DNA of 64,000 bases from Mytilinidion resinicola (GCF_010093595.1 NW_022985456.1:124001-188000), one strand, 5' to 3'; shown: positions 1 to 12,320, counted from the stretch's first letter. Numbers and translations: made by a program. The notes: generated by a model not told the origin, from the sequence alone.

Positions 1-2107
1 ACTAGAAGGGTGAGAAAGAAGAGCGGCCAGGTCCAGGGATGCGCGAGACGTGCAAACGGCATGCTGAAAAATGCCAATGTAAACATTACGGGAAGGTATA
101 TATACTGTTTCGCTTCAATAAGATTATATGGACGTGGTCTCTATTTCTACGTACCACGGTCATTCGTGTGAGTAGTCTTATGTTCTCGCCTTGCACAAGC
201 GCCGATCTTGCTGTCTGGGTAGCAGCAGCACTTTCTTTAAGGCTGGATGCTCGTGAAAGCTGATACAAATCAGCTTTGGGGCTTCAGTGAGTGGATGTTG
301 TTTTACCCCCGCTTGTATCTCTCTGAAGAGATCAAGTTTAGTGGAAAGTCCCTTGCAAAGTCTGCCAAGCTCGATGATGCTGACTTCTATCCTTTCAAAG
401 TGGCCTTGCCATTTGGTAGGTAAGTTTCCATTGCTTGTGAAATACGGTATTCGACTCTCCTTGAAGGATCTCCAGGAATCTACAGTTGCGTTCAAGACAC
501 TCATAAAGCGCTGAATAGTTCGGATGACCCCGTTAAGAGTCCGGGTATGCGTCCGCTCTGGGTCATCTTCGAAAACTCCGGACAGTTCTATGGCCTCCTA
601 CAGGTTAGCAAGTTTCCTTGAGAGTCTACGATTGAAGTACTGGGTCATAAGTCCGGCACATGAAAGTATCACTACTTAGCTCAAGTCTTGCTTACTCGAC
701 ACCACTGTGGGGAACAGCCCAGCTAGTAAGCAGCCAGTTAGTCAAGAGGCAGTCTAACTTGCATTATGTCAAACCTGACATTGCGCCTAGGTGTTTTGAA
801 ATTCCATGGGGTACCCCAAGCAGTGGTAACCGCGTGTGCACAGACTTATGACCTATCACTGTACTTACATATGCTTCCATGCGTTCGTCGAACGTCTCGA
901 TCAAAGGAGACCACTCTGCTTTTATTTGCCAGATGCGACGATCGAGAATTGCGAGCAGGTATTCCCGGGGATTGTAATGTGGGTTGTCCATCCTCACACC
1001 TCCGCTAAGGGGAGGATCAAACCCTTCGCCCAGAGGGCAATTTGCGAGATACTTTTCCATGAGGTCTTCGCTTCCGAAAAAGGTGTCAAGGAGAAAATAG
1101 GTAGTCCATACCCATTCGTCGGGGCCGACGAAAAGGCCAGAAATCTGTGACTCGTGATAGAACACCTGCTCCTGATGACGGGAGCGAGAGCGAAGAGGTA
1201 ATTCGACCGATTCTCGCAGATGCTTTCCGCGCAATTGACGGGGATCTTTGATATCTTTATCATGTCGAATTGCATAGTAGGGAATGTGAAATTCCAATAT
1301 GAATAGCCCAGTCTATCCAGATTTTTAGCTTCAACGTTGTTGTTGACGATAGCTGGGTAGTTGGTACACACCATTGTGGTAAGGCCAAAAAGGTTTTCTC
1401 TCCGTAGATACCGACAAAGAAAGCTTCTCAAATAGATGGCGGTTCGACTTGGTACAGTAGACACTAACGCCAACGCCGCTGCGGGGGTTGGGTTGGGAAT
1501 GAATCTGCTGTTGTTAGGCAGTGTCCAATCTGGATGGAACATAAAGCAAGTGACCTACACCAATCTTTTCTCGGCACGACGGGCCAGTCTCTACGATGAA
1601 AACATATCAGTTAGACCTAGGAACATCCTCGTTTGATCGTAGTATCGTAAAACTTACGTTCGCTTTCAGGTGTTCGTGGAGATGAGGGATGCTTCGTTTC
1701 TCCGATATAGCAACCTCACCTTTGTATTTGTCTCCTTCCCACCGTCTCCCTGCATCAGAGTGTCCAGTGGCGTTGCAGCGATCGTCCACAAGAGCAAAAT
1801 CGCGATCAAGACTTGACATGGCGATATCGTGTTCGACAGAATGAGACGATGACCGACTTGAAGGAGAAACGGCCTCACTTAGAAAATCTTTTACGATTTG
1901 GTATCTTCGGGGAATCGGCCTTTCTAGTTCATGGCTGCGGTGTGTGATGAATCCATCAATTACATGCCTGCTGGCCACATTTTGTGATCGAAATAGTCGA
2001 CCGGCACCGTCTTCGGCATGATGACCACCTTCGTTGCGATATGTATATTGCTGCCACGGATGAGGAGGTAGATTGTTCGCGACTGGCGTTGAGAATTGAG
2101 ACCCCAT
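1..2107 (-). CDS. CorA-like fungal membrane protein, C-terminus cut by window edge
   Basis: Minus-strand multi-exon gene that runs off the left edge. The first exon (2107-1658) starts MGSQFSTP and ends at a GTAAGT donor. A central exon (about 1311-869) contains LEFHIPYYAIR, ESQISGLFVGPDEWVWTTYF and NPREYLLAILDRR, which resemble fungal proteins with a C-terminal CorA-like membrane domain. Further exons are 597-307, 259-155 and 104 to the edge, joined in phase by introns 306-260 and 154-105. The last two give a helix ending in GENIRLLTRMTV followed by YIYLPVMFTLAFFSM and a second hydrophobic stretch, as expected for paired CorA-type membrane helices. Exon borders between 1657 and about 1311 are not resolved. 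The family assignment is from recalled motif patterns. Transport function is not shown; many relatives are uncharacterised. Confidence 0.55.
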
Positions 2108-3273
2108 GAACGACGAGCGGTGACGAGATAGAAACCAAGAAATAGCACTGGGAAATGGACAGATTTATTGCTGAAGGGATCATAACTTCCTTTACGCCCT
2201 GCACTGCCTCGAAAGGCTGCGACGCATATCTTTGACCATCCTCGCTTGCTGTTGCAGACTACGACTGGACGGCACAATGCCTGCATCTTTCATTCGATAC
2301 CTTTCTAAAGCCGCTGGTGGACTGTGAGGCGGAACCCGCAGGTTTGTGCCCGACTCTGCCCAACAGCAACATGCATTGATCCGATTCGCTCGTCTAAAGC
2401 TGCAGGCAACAAGGCAGACTAGCGGGCGTCCGCCGCATCAGACATGCAGATAACTGTTATGGCGTGGTCAGTGCATGTCGTCGTTGCGTCTGCAGCTCTC
2501 CCCAAGCTTTTGTTGATTCGGCTATAGATCAACCCTACCGCGCCTTATGGAGTCGACTCTTGAGGGCGGAATCAATATCTCCCAAGCTCCAGCATCGATG
2601 CACTTGGAATCTGGGCAGGTATGACGCCCCAAGTACTCGAACGATCAGTCCTATTCATGCGCTGCCCGCAGTCACCTCAAATCCTCACTCGGTGCCTACT
2701 GGGAAGGGAATTAATCGTCCCTGGATGCAACCCGCCCCGTGCCGATCCACAGCCTTATGACTGGCATGAGGCTCCAATACGTGTATCGGGTGTGCCTTTG
2801 ATGGACGGAGGCGACGTGTGGTACTGTGTAAGCTGAACAAAGAGATAGCTGTGTAAATGATTACATACCTGACTAATTTCAGTGTATGTGTCACGATGGA
2901 CCGATGGGTGTCGTAGTTCGGCATTGTCAATCTTGTTGTCATCTTAGGTGTTCAGACTGTCCGTTGGAACCAACCGTGGAATAAAGTTAGTGTCATAAGT
3001 CTGTGCACTGCTTAAGGTACCTCCGTAGATTTTCAAAAATCCAGGCACAATGTCAAGTTTTAAGTAGCGTAAAGTAGACTGCCTCTTAACTGACTGACTT
3101 CTTACTCTCCGGGCTACTCTTCAATTGAAGCCAGGCAGTGATAACTCCGTGTGCCATGTGTGCACCTCTTTGTCTCTGCTTGAGTAGCTTTAACCATATT
3201 CAAGAACCTGCACAAATGTACAAATCATACTTTTGCCCCTGTCCTACATGGCAGCTTTCCCATGCCGAGCCCC
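2108..3273. other. Intergenic, no gene seen
   Basis: This stretch separates the start of the CorA-like gene from the 3' end of the beta-galactosidase gene. Short frames on both strands show no recognisable motif. It should contain the promoter of the leftward CorA-like gene and the terminator of the beta-galactosidase gene, but no clear element was identified. Confidence 0.5.
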
Positions 3274-6200
3274 TCAATATGCCCCCTTCCTTTTCGTCCA
3301 CGTATCCCCCTTCACCGTCTCCACCCCTCCGTACCCCGTCTCCACCACCGCATCCACCACCAACTCCAGTCCCTCAACCTTTGCTCCCCCCTCCTCCAAT
3401 GCCCACAAGCTCACCGCCACATAATTCGTCCCCTTATAATCCAGAATCCCCTCCGGCACCGGAAACCTCGTCTGCGGCCCAACATTATGCACATACTTCC
3501 CATACTGCCACCCATTCACAAACAACTGCGCCCGATACGCCGTCGCCCGCCCACTCGCATCATCGCTCGAGTTCGTAAACGCAAAAGACAGCGGAATATC
3601 GTAGCCAGCAGGCAAATCCAACTCAAACGCCGTAGCAAAGAATCCAATCCCCGCAGCGGCAATCCCAGCCGTCGGTCCCGCGCTGTCTTCCCACGCCTCG
3701 AAGGGAGCGCCGGGGAGGTGGAACCCCTGCCGCTCCGCGAACGTACCGCCCTCGTTCAACGGGCCCCGCGAGCGGTCCGCGTAGTCCTCGCCGCCGAGAT
3801 TGCCCGTCAGTTTCCACGCGATGGCGGACTGCTCGCGGCCGGAGACCGCGTAGTTCAGGATCCCGCGCGGGTTCTTCATCAACTCGGTGCCGACAGTCCA
3901 GTCCTCGTCGAGGCCCATGTTGTCGATGACGACGGTGAGGACGTAGGGTTTGCCGGCGACTAGGTTCGGCAGCGTGAAGGTGCTGTTTGCGTTTGTGGCG
4001 ACGTCGGTGCCGGCCCAGGAGCCGAGGAAGGTCGAGTTGAGGAAGGCGGACGTGCCGGAGGCGGAGCCGCCTTGGGTCCAGAGGAAGAGGGTATCCTCAG
4101 CGCCGGTGGCGGTGAAGTGGCCGCGGTAGAGGAGCGTGCCGGTGTGGTAGCCGTAGTCGCTACTGTAGAGGCTTGTGGGGGTGGTTAGGGGGCGGTGGGT
4201 GTTGTAGGTGGTTTTGAGGTCTGCGGAGGTCCACGAGGCGTCGGAGTAGGTTGATTGGAGCTCGGGGAGGCTGTCGAGGTATTTCCACTTTAATTTGCTG
4301 AGGTCTGGGATGTTGATGTTTGGCTTTTCAATAGTTACAATGGCAGTGTATACCCCGAGTTTGTCCTTTCTGAAGGGCGTAGAATGTCCGTTGATTGTAA
4401 GTTTGGCCAATGATTTGGGCGCACCTCCGATGACCTCAATGGTTGTCGTTGCGTTGAAGTCTCCTACGAGAGCTAGTGTATTTCCTTTGACTGTGGCGGA
4501 TCTTACGAGATAGCCTGCGTTGACGATAACGGAATTGGAAGCATTGTGAAGAGCTTGATCTACCACCCAGTAGTCATAAGCAGAGTTTCGATCTATGCTA
4601 CTGTCAGTAGTATTCTTCCTTCTTGAGAGCTGAGTTTTGTTTACCAAGTAAATAGATAAAGACATCGGAGTTGACTTTGACAATCTTGCGATCTGAAGAC
4701 ACCTCCCAGTTGACAATGGTGTAGTCTTTCTTCTTAGAGATTTTAGGTCCAGAGCCTTCAACAAGTGTGGCGGTGGAGCCCTGGAAAGCGATTTCGTGCG
4801 TCTCGCTGGGTCCTCCATATACAATAAGGATTGTTTTGGAATCATACTTCTTCCTATAGGCGGCGGTTAGTGATAATCTATCAGTCATACAAGCAACTAG
4901 TGCCATCATACCATGTGAAGACTTCCGCTGTGGAGTAAAGTATGTTCAGCCCACCAACATCATAATCACTGACGTGTATCTTAGAGTCGCGTCCATTCAA
5001 CGTCAGGCTACCCCCTAGCTGTGGAACCGAGAAGTTCCCCCGCGAAGTTTGTACATTCAACTTATAGCTCGTCGATTCCAGCGAGTTGTAAGCCGCATGT
5101 CTTACGAAGTAGAACGCAGTGCTATTCGCAAACGCAGGCGTGACAGTGAGTGCAGTCGAGCTGGTCCATGTGGAATTGGATGCATAGCCTCGCTCTGCCA
5201 CTAGATATGCCGGTGATACCTTGAAGAAGTTTGCTTCCAGCTTCAACTCACTGTATTTCTCTCGAGTTACGAGGCGCTCTTCCGTGATAGATGAGCCATA
5301 GTCGTATGAGGTGTAACCACCTGGGTGGCCGAGGTTTCCCCAATTTGTGCCTCCAAAAATCATGTAGATGTTGAATATTGCCACACCAAAGCTGTAGTCG
5401 TTCTTGTAAAATACTCTCTCAAACTCGTTATTCAGAAGCACCGAGCACTGTTCAAAGCCTAGGCCACCCCAGGGATCAAAGCTGCCCCCCTGAAACTCCA
5501 CAATGGAGTAGGGAGTATTTGGGCTTTGCTGAAGATGAAGGGATCTCCACGTAGTTGGTAGGTCCCCATCTGGCCAAGTGTACGGATTGGCACAATCGAA
5601 TCCTAGGGGGTATCCATCGTGTCCGTAGATGTCTACAGCAGCGGGCTGACCTGGAGCGTTATCACCGGATGCAGATGCGTCGTTGCTGATCAAGGGCACA
5701 ATGATACCAGCGTCCTTCAACTGATCTTCCACATATTGCATGTAAACCGGATCCGGGAATGGGTGTATATCAGAGGTCGCGCCGGTGTACTCATTTTCGG
5801 GTTGGACAAGGATGATCGGGCCTCCGTTCGTGATCTGGGCTTTGGCTATGATCTCTCCTACTGATTTCGCGTACAAATCTGTGGCATGCAGATATTCCGG
5901 ATCGCGGGTTCGAAGAGTGCCGTTCACTCTTTGGAGCCAGCCCGGGAATCCTCCGCCAGAGACTTCAGCGTTGATATATGGGCCAGGTCGCTATCAAATT
6001 AGCTTTTTGCCACGAAACGCTGGCTAGTGCACTCACAGCCAATAGATAGATCCCGGCCTTTGTGGCCGCTTCGAAGAAAGGTTCCAGCGAAAAGACTCCT
6101 TCGGCGCTGAACTCACCTGGCTTTCCCTCCAAGAGCGCCCAGTGGATGTAGAAAGAAACACCATTGAATCCTAGAGCTTTGATCTTCTGGAATACGTCTA

Positions 6201-6610
6201 GATAGAGACTCGGCACCGGTAACCTGAAGTCGACTTATGAGCTCTGTAACATTCATCTCGATTCATATTTCACTTGCCTGAATGGGTGGAACTATCAGAC
6301 CAATATTAGTATATGGAATATGAACTAAAGATACGGTCGAATCAAGTGACCGGAAATAACAAACCTCTCCACTAAAAAAGAAGATACGCTCTCCTCGTAC
6401 GAAGAGCGAGTTCTCGTCCCATGTGACCTTCGCCGATGTTAGCCTTCATCCATCTGTAAACGTAATAGCGCTACAAACAATATCTTGCAGAGGCTTCTGA
6501 GTAGAGTCCTTGATCCACAGCTTCGGCGTCCCCCCAATCGCGCGCGCACATGTCTGAACAGCAAAGCACACAAGGACGACAGCGCCCAGAAGATGTATAA
6601 CGAGCTTCAT
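3274..6610 (-). CDS. lacA: Secreted beta-galactosidase, glycoside hydrolase family 35
   Basis: Extracellular beta-galactosidase that hydrolyses terminal beta-galactosyl residues of plant cell-wall galactans or lactose. Seven exons close in frame to 1000 residues: 6610-6479, 6427-6365, 6291-6278, 6223-6037, 5990-4912, 4853-4645 and 4592-3274. The start is chosen for its signal peptide ([20 protein letters not shown]). The GH35 catalytic domain includes the acid/base motif QPENEY (E199) and the nucleophile motif VEFQGG (E297), placed almost as in Aspergillus LacA (E200/E298). The C-terminal two thirds match the beta-sandwich and jelly-roll domains of fungal enzymes, whose usual length is about 1000 residues. 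The third exon is only 14 nt and the intron after it starts with GC rather than GT. The protein is intact and probably active. Confidence 0.95.
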
Positions 6611-7285
6611 CCTGAGTCATGTAAGGAATCGACTTCAATTGACAAAAGCACAACGCAGAGAGAAGCCGTAACAGAAACACATCAAGTTAAAAGGGGGGGC
6701 AAGAACCAATATATATACCAAACCCCAACACTCGCCATCTCCCACAATCTCGCCACTCTCCCCTCTCGCAAACAGCTCCCCCGAGCGGCACCTCCTGCGA
6801 TATCTTCCGCAACAAAGGTGGGGATATCGCTGGTGGCATGACGATGAAGCTACCTAGGTACCATGCCGGCGGCGGTAGTTCTACATCCGTCAATTCCAAG
6901 TCGTGGAAGAATAAACGAATGCGGGGTATAGAGTAAGGATTCTTGCAACCGACACCTCACCTGGGAGATCGATGCGATGACTGACGCGATTATATCGATT
7001 TGCGAGTAACTGTTGTTGCCCTGGCGATGGTTTGAGCGGAGTGGTTTGTCGGATGCGATGCCGTTTAGGTGCTGGTGGAGGGACTGGGTTTGGCGGTACA
7101 TGATGCGGGGATGCATGCGGACTTCTAGGATGTCTATAATTAGTTCTATATGTGGTTGTGATATTTTCCTAGCTAAGGTGAGTGGCCTTTTTTCGGCCAT
7201 TTTCCCACGGCTATTGGTGGTATAGATCAATAAGCGGTGGAGGCATGATATACTCATATTTCACATTTCGTAATCCGTCAAGTTT
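6611..7285. promoter_or_regulatory. Upstream region of the beta-galactosidase gene
   Basis: This interval lies upstream of the leftward beta-galactosidase start (6610) and downstream of the patatin-like gene. A TATA-like run (TATATATA on either strand) sits at about 6709-6720, roughly 100 bases upstream of the start codon. A 135-codon minus-strand frame at 6850-7257 has no recognisable motif and was not called. Confidence 0.35.
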
Positions 7286-9232
7286 TTACCCCACTCCCCC
7301 AAAACTATTCGCCCTTTCTCTCCTCTTCATGCCCGTACTCCCGCTCTTTCTTAATCCCGTGCCTTGAACAGGATCAAATGGCTTCCGGCGCCGGACCAGT
7401 TGATATCCGCGATCCAACTCCACCTCTATGGCACATCTAACCTTAAGTGCACCTACCGCAGGCCAGACGCTGCGCTCACCGCGATGGATCCAATACTCCA
7501 GGCTCTCGCGCGTAGGGTTCTCGAGCAACTTGATGAAATCACCCGGCGTGAGTTCTGGCACTAAGGTCAAGCTCGCCCCTGGTACGTTCTCGTCTAGAAG
7601 GAAGCGCCTAATGTTAATGGGCAACCACCCTATCTCATCAAGCTGATTAAGACGGTGCTGGATTTCCATGACGATGAGCCGTAGAATAGGCATTGAGAGA
7701 CTCCATTTGCCATCCTGCCGTGGGTTCGGATGGTGCAGGTCTGAGCGGAGGAAGGGGGCGAGGTAAGGCCGTGCTTGGGAGACGATGAAGTGGTTGACGT
7801 TGAAAAGTTCGGCGATGCGGGTTAGGGGAGATTCGCGGTCAGAATAGCTGGCGTGTGTCCAGGGTTTGAAGGTCGTTCCTTCGGCGGAGGTCCAGGGGAC
7901 GGTAGCACCAGTTTCATCTTTGCACATGAGGGTGACGGGGTGGTAGAGCGTACTGGAAGAGGCGTTGGAGGCGAGTGCAGCTGACCAGATCAGCTATAGA
8001 GACGTTAGCTATGATGAGGATGGAAGGATATCTTCAGAGAGTAACGTACCACATTCGGAGCTGTGAGGTAGTTTAGTAGATTTGGAACTCCGCCTCCAGT
8101 CGTTGAGACAGTGATATTCAGCACCCGTTTCGTTTTGGCATATGCCTCCTCGAATGTCAAGTCCTCAACATTTGCTCTTACAACCTGCTCCAAAATCCCC
8201 ACATCCAGGAAATAGCCCTCGCGAATGAATCTCTTAACACGTCTACTCAAAGTGGCAAACCACCCGCTCTGCCCTCTACTGAACCCTACCTCGCCATCTT
8301 TACCAACGGCTCCCGCACTCTTCGCAAACGCAGTCAGATCAATCCCATCACCAGTAAGGAAACCCAGAAGCTCGTCCTCAGTATGAACGCCGACCAGCGC
8401 AGCAATCAACGCCCCAGTAGCCGTTCCCGAGATGATACGAGGCAGCAGTCCACGAAGATGAAGCGCCTTCACGACTCCAAGATGGCAAAGGCCAAATATC
8501 GCCCCTCCTTGCAGCACGAGCACCGACCTCCCAAACGCCTGCCGGGTATCGTGCAGCACATCCAGCTTCGCCTGGTTCGTAAGACCACTTTCCGAGCCCG
8601 GAGAAGTGGGATATGAAGTCATATATTCGATCGCGAGCGCGACCTGTGTGATGTAGTCCTCAATCAGCAGCTTCGTGCCTGCATACGCGCGATTGAACAG
8701 CCGCGGGGCCGTTATGTTTCCCAGATTGCGCACTAGACCCGACCGCAGGAGGTTCACGAGGCCTAATATATCGTCTTCTTCTCGGGCTTCGATGATGGCT
8801 TGGAGGCGTTCATAGATGAGGCGGTAATCGTAGAATTTACTCGTTGGATTCTGGCGCCTGTGAACTCCGGCATTAGCTCACGGTTTCTTGGAGGTCGCGA
8901 TGGGTAGCATACCATAGATCATAGCCTAGCACCTCATCGAGCTGGAACGCGGAAGCCTCCCATTCTTCGAACAGCCGCGCTTCTGCAACGGTCTCGAGTA
9001 GGATATCCTGAGTGGACTTTCGCGTCCACCAGGAGTACAGCCTCTGCAACATCGTGTTAATAGGCCGTGTGTATAGCACCAACAATACTCGGACAAGAAC
9101 AGCAGCACATGTAAATCACAAGCCACACGATGTGGGAGCAAAACGTACCAGCTGCCAGAAGAACGCAACGTCAATCACGCAGTTAAATACCAACCTGAGC
9201 ACGGCGTAAACCCTGGTGCTGTCTAGTAGCAT
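7286..9232 (-). CDS. Patatin-like lipase-family protein (Tgl3/4 or SDP1 type), catalytic residues apparently lost
   Basis: Member of the fungal patatin-like triacylglycerol lipase family, which acts on lipid droplets. Four exons, 9232-9149, 9043-8913, 8857-8050 and 7993-7286, give 576 residues in frame. The first exon encodes a hydrophobic N-terminal segment. The core shows VLQGGAIFGLCHLGV (oxyanion loop) and later LLNYLTAPNV and ELFNVNHFIVSQARP, all hallmarks of the family. The nucleophile elbow, normally G-x-S-x-G, reads GTATG with Ala at position 218. The later D-G motif expected just before the FNVNHFIVSQ block reads H-A (388-389). Both dyad residues therefore seem replaced, suggesting a pseudoenzyme or scaffold. 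The overall fold and length look preserved, so it is unlikely to be a random pseudogene. It shares a 301-bp divergent promoter with the phosphodiesterase gene. Confidence 0.85.
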
Positions 9233-9533
9233 GATGATGCCGGGAGCTGCCCATCAGACGAAGCAAGAAACATGGCTGATTCGCCGCTGGCATTCGGGGA
9301 TATGGTGGCTTTGGGAAAAATGGGTGCACATGGCTCGCTCGGCCTTTGAGACGTGTGAGGGATGATGAAAGCGGTTCCATGGTTCGCGAACACATGTGAA
9401 AGCGCCACTGTTCTAGCCACAGTGTGGCGTATTACATGTGGATGTGCCCGCTCTGGATGCTCCAACTGCTTTCTCTCTCCATGTCAAATTTGGAATTCAA
9501 CGATCTTGAGATTGGTATATCTCAGTTATAATC
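9233..9533. promoter_or_regulatory. Divergent promoter, patatin-like and cyclic phosphodiesterase genes
   Basis: A 301-base interval between two start codons facing away from each other. It must hold both promoters. No canonical TATA box was identified. Confidence 0.4.
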
Positions 9534-10164
9534 ATGCCAGGCTCATCCCTCTGGCTCCTCCCACCCTCCTCCCACCCCCTCAACCTCCTCCTAACCTCCC
9601 TCATCTCCAAAACAAACGCGCGCTTCAACTCTCCCTACACATTCCTTCCCCACGTGACCCTGACCTCCGACATCCCCTCCTCAGCCTACAGCTCTGACCC
9701 ACAAGCATGGCTGGACGAGCTGGCGAAGAACTTCCCGCCCGCTGCAGACGTCTCCGTGCAGTTCGAGAAGCTAGAGGTTGGCAGTATCTTCGTTAAGAAG
9801 ATTACTGTACGCGTACGCAAGGACGGAGTGAGGGGGTTAGCGGAGACGGCACGGGGGGTGGTTGAAGCGGGAGATGGGGAGGCGGAGAAGTGGGCAGAGG
9901 AGGCTTATTTGCCGCATCTGAGCTTGCTTTAGTGAGTTTGTCTTTTCCTAATGCATTGTACATGATAACGTGCTAACTGGCTTTAGCTCGGCGATCGAGG
10001 TCTCGGATGATGAGTTGAGGGAGATGGAACGAGTAGTTGAGGATGCAGGGGTAGATTTGGAAGGGAAGGGAGAGATGGGTGGGTGGGTTGGAGGACGAGT
10101 CGTATTGGTGGAGACGGACAAGAAGATTGAGGAGTGGGAGCCTATTGCTGTGAAGGATTTCTAG
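9534..10164 (+). CDS. CPD1: 2',3'-cyclic-nucleotide 3'-phosphodiesterase (Cpd1-like)
   Basis: Small 2H-phosphoesterase that opens ADP-ribose 1'',2''-cyclic phosphate or nucleoside 2',3'-cyclic phosphates, products of tRNA splicing. Two exons, 9534-9931 and 9987-10164, give 191 residues, the usual size for fungal Cpd1. Both catalytic H-x-T/S motifs are present: H40-V-T42 in LPHVTLTS and H128-L-S130 in LPHLSLLY. The intron falls just after the second motif and uses GTGAGT and TTTAG. Start codon choice is natural because the N-terminal MPGSSLWLLPP resembles other fungal members. Confidence 0.88.
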
Positions 10165-10471
10165 AAATCAAGATTACTGTGCACGGAAGATGGCATGGAA
10201 AGGGAGGGTATAGGCAACTAATTAACTAGCAGACGCAAACACAAGCTTTGGCACAGGATATTGTATGTAAGTATATGCATTTTTTTTTATCATTTGTATC
10301 TCATGCTACGTCGTGAACTTTTGTACTCGGTATGTGAGTACTGAATTGATATCGCTAAAGTAGTTATCAAAACCGCCGTGACATACAACATGGCCGCCTG
10401 GGTGACGCTGGTGATCGTACTCTGTAAACTCCACCAAATGCTAGCTTGTTATCCAAAGCGCCGGCGCCAGA
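10165..10471. other. Tail-to-tail intergenic region
   Basis: The phosphodiesterase gene and GLE1 converge here. The stretch includes a T run at about 10279-10288 and AT-rich sequence suited to 3' end formation. No gene seen. Confidence 0.4.
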
Positions 10472-12320
10472 TCATGTCAACGTCAAGCCGAGATCACGCT
10501 TCCAGACTGCTGCGAGAACGTCGACAGTGCGAGCTGCAGTGCGTACTGACTCCGCGTTGGGCGTCTTGTCGGTGACCCTCTTCGGGAAATCGATCACTGC
10601 CATTTTCAGGGCTACTACCGCCTCTGGCCCAAACTGAACCAGGAACTTCTCCACAAAGCCCTTTAGCATACCCTGCAGAGCGTAGTAGTGGCTGGCAGTA
10701 ACTTCTTCCGACGAGACATTGACGATGCACTCCAAAGCGCGCCAGAACTCATTCGCCTGGATCGGGGGAATTTTCTTGTTGAATTGACGTAGAGTCATAG
10801 AGGCAAATCCGGCACCAAGAGCTAGCATCTTATCCATGTGAACAGTCGTGTCGTCCCATTCGCCTCCCTCGCGGTGCCAACCAAGGCGTTCTCGGCCCCG
10901 CTCGGTGTTCTCACGGCCGTAGATTCCGTAGAGGACAGGGCATTGTGCATGCAGCTTAGCAAGCATCAGATCGAACATGGAGACGCCCTTCCATTTGAAC
11001 TCGTCATCTGAGAAGATGGAAACGGCCATGAGTCCAATCGGGTCGATGGGATTGAAGTCCTTGATTCCCTCTGAAATGAACTGGGCCACAATGCGCTTGG
11101 CGAAGATGTTGAGTAGATATAAGAGCATTGTGGGATATTGTGCTTCTGAGTCCTGGGAAATCGCCGGAATAGGTTGGACAATGTATTTGCGTATATCAAC
11201 CGTTGACATATAGGAGAATTTGGATGAGACTCCGTCTCGGAGAATTCCACGAACTGAAGCGGCCTGCGAGAATTACTGCGTTAGCTAAAGCCTTTGCTGT
11301 ACCGAGTGAGCGAGTACTTACAGCTTTCGCGTTGGATTGCTTGTTGGCGCTGACCTTGCCCATCTCGGCTGTCACTCGTCGTCGGATATTGCCTAGAGCA
11401 TCGCGGTCTGTGGATTGCCTCTTGTGATGAGCCTCCACGTCCTCCCTGAACGTCTTCAGTGCCTTGTGAAGATCAAGATAGCGCTTATGTTCGGCTTCAC
11501 GAGCAGCAAGTTCCGCAGTCTTGCGCTCCAGGAGAGTTGCAGTCAGAGTGGACGGAGACAGCTGTGGATGCTGCGGAGTTGCAGAAGATTGGGCTGCAGT
11601 CGGCGGTTGGAAGGACTGTTGGGCTTGCTGGGCCTGTAGAGTAGCCTGCCTAGCTTTCTCTGCGGCTTCTGCATCTGCTGCAGCCTTAGCTTGTCTATCG
11701 GCTTCGGCTTCGGCTTGGGCGGCTTGTCTCTTCTGCTCAGCTTCGATTTCGGCTTTGCGCCGGGCTTCCTTCTCTTCATCCTCCTTCTGCTTCTTCTCGC
11801 GTAGCTCTCGTTCTGCCTGTTCGGCAGCCTCCCTTCGTTTCTTCTCATATGCTTCGTCCTCCTCCTGGCGCTTGATGCGTAGAAGTTCGATTCGCTTTGC
11901 CTCGTCGCGACGGGATTGCTCAATCTCTGCGGCAATTCGTTGTCTCTCTAGCTCCATGAGCTCGATCCGGAGTTCGGCCTCTGCATATTTGAGAATACGA
12001 GCATGCTCATCCGCGGCAGCGGCCAGAACTTCTTCTTGTGACTTGGCATAGTTGGCAGAAGCAACGTCGAGGCGCATATTGTGATTGGCCTCCTTGTGGA
12101 GGAGCATCTGGCCGAATTCGTGGATGAGTTGTCGGGACGGGCTGTCAATCATTTCCAGGGCACGCTGGTTCGAGCGGCGACGGCGTCGATTGGTCTCCGC
12201 ATATATCTGGCGGGTGGGACTGTCGTAGGTGTATCGGGTAGGGGACTGGGATGAAGTGCTGGAGGGTGGCGAGTATGCAGACTCCATGCTGCCGGAGGAG
12301 TGGGCTGGAGTGGCGGGCAT
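10472..12320 (-). CDS. GLE1: mRNA export factor GLE1
   Basis: Nuclear-pore-associated activator of the DEAD-box helicase Dbp5, needed for mRNA export. Two exons, 12320-11322 and 11263-10472, give 596 residues. The N-terminal part contains serine-rich DSPTR/DSPSR repeats. The middle is a long highly charged coiled coil rich in Glu, Lys, Arg and Ala. The C-terminal part, from about VRGILRDGVSSKFSYM through the stop, matches the HEAT-like Gle1 domain, with DFNPIDPIGLMAVSIFSDDEF and LYGIYGRENTE. The start at 12320 (MPATPAHSS) is preferred over an upstream in-frame ATG at 12656 because the intervening stretch is hydrophobic and unlike Gle1; an ATG at 12286 is also possible. Confidence 0.88.

Noticed and set aside
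3138..3578. Proline/serine-rich plus-strand frame of 146 codons
   Set aside because: It lies antisense to the C-terminal exon of the beta-galactosidase gene and its composition is explained by that gene's codon bias.
6850..7257. Minus-strand frame of 135 codons between the beta-galactosidase and patatin-like genes
   Set aside because: No domain, signal peptide or conserved motif; sits in a promoter interval and resembles random open sequence.
11521..12051. Serine/alanine-rich plus-strand frame of 176 codons
   Set aside because: Antisense shadow of the GLE1 coiled coil; repeated composition mirrors the Glu/Lys/Ala codons of the real gene.
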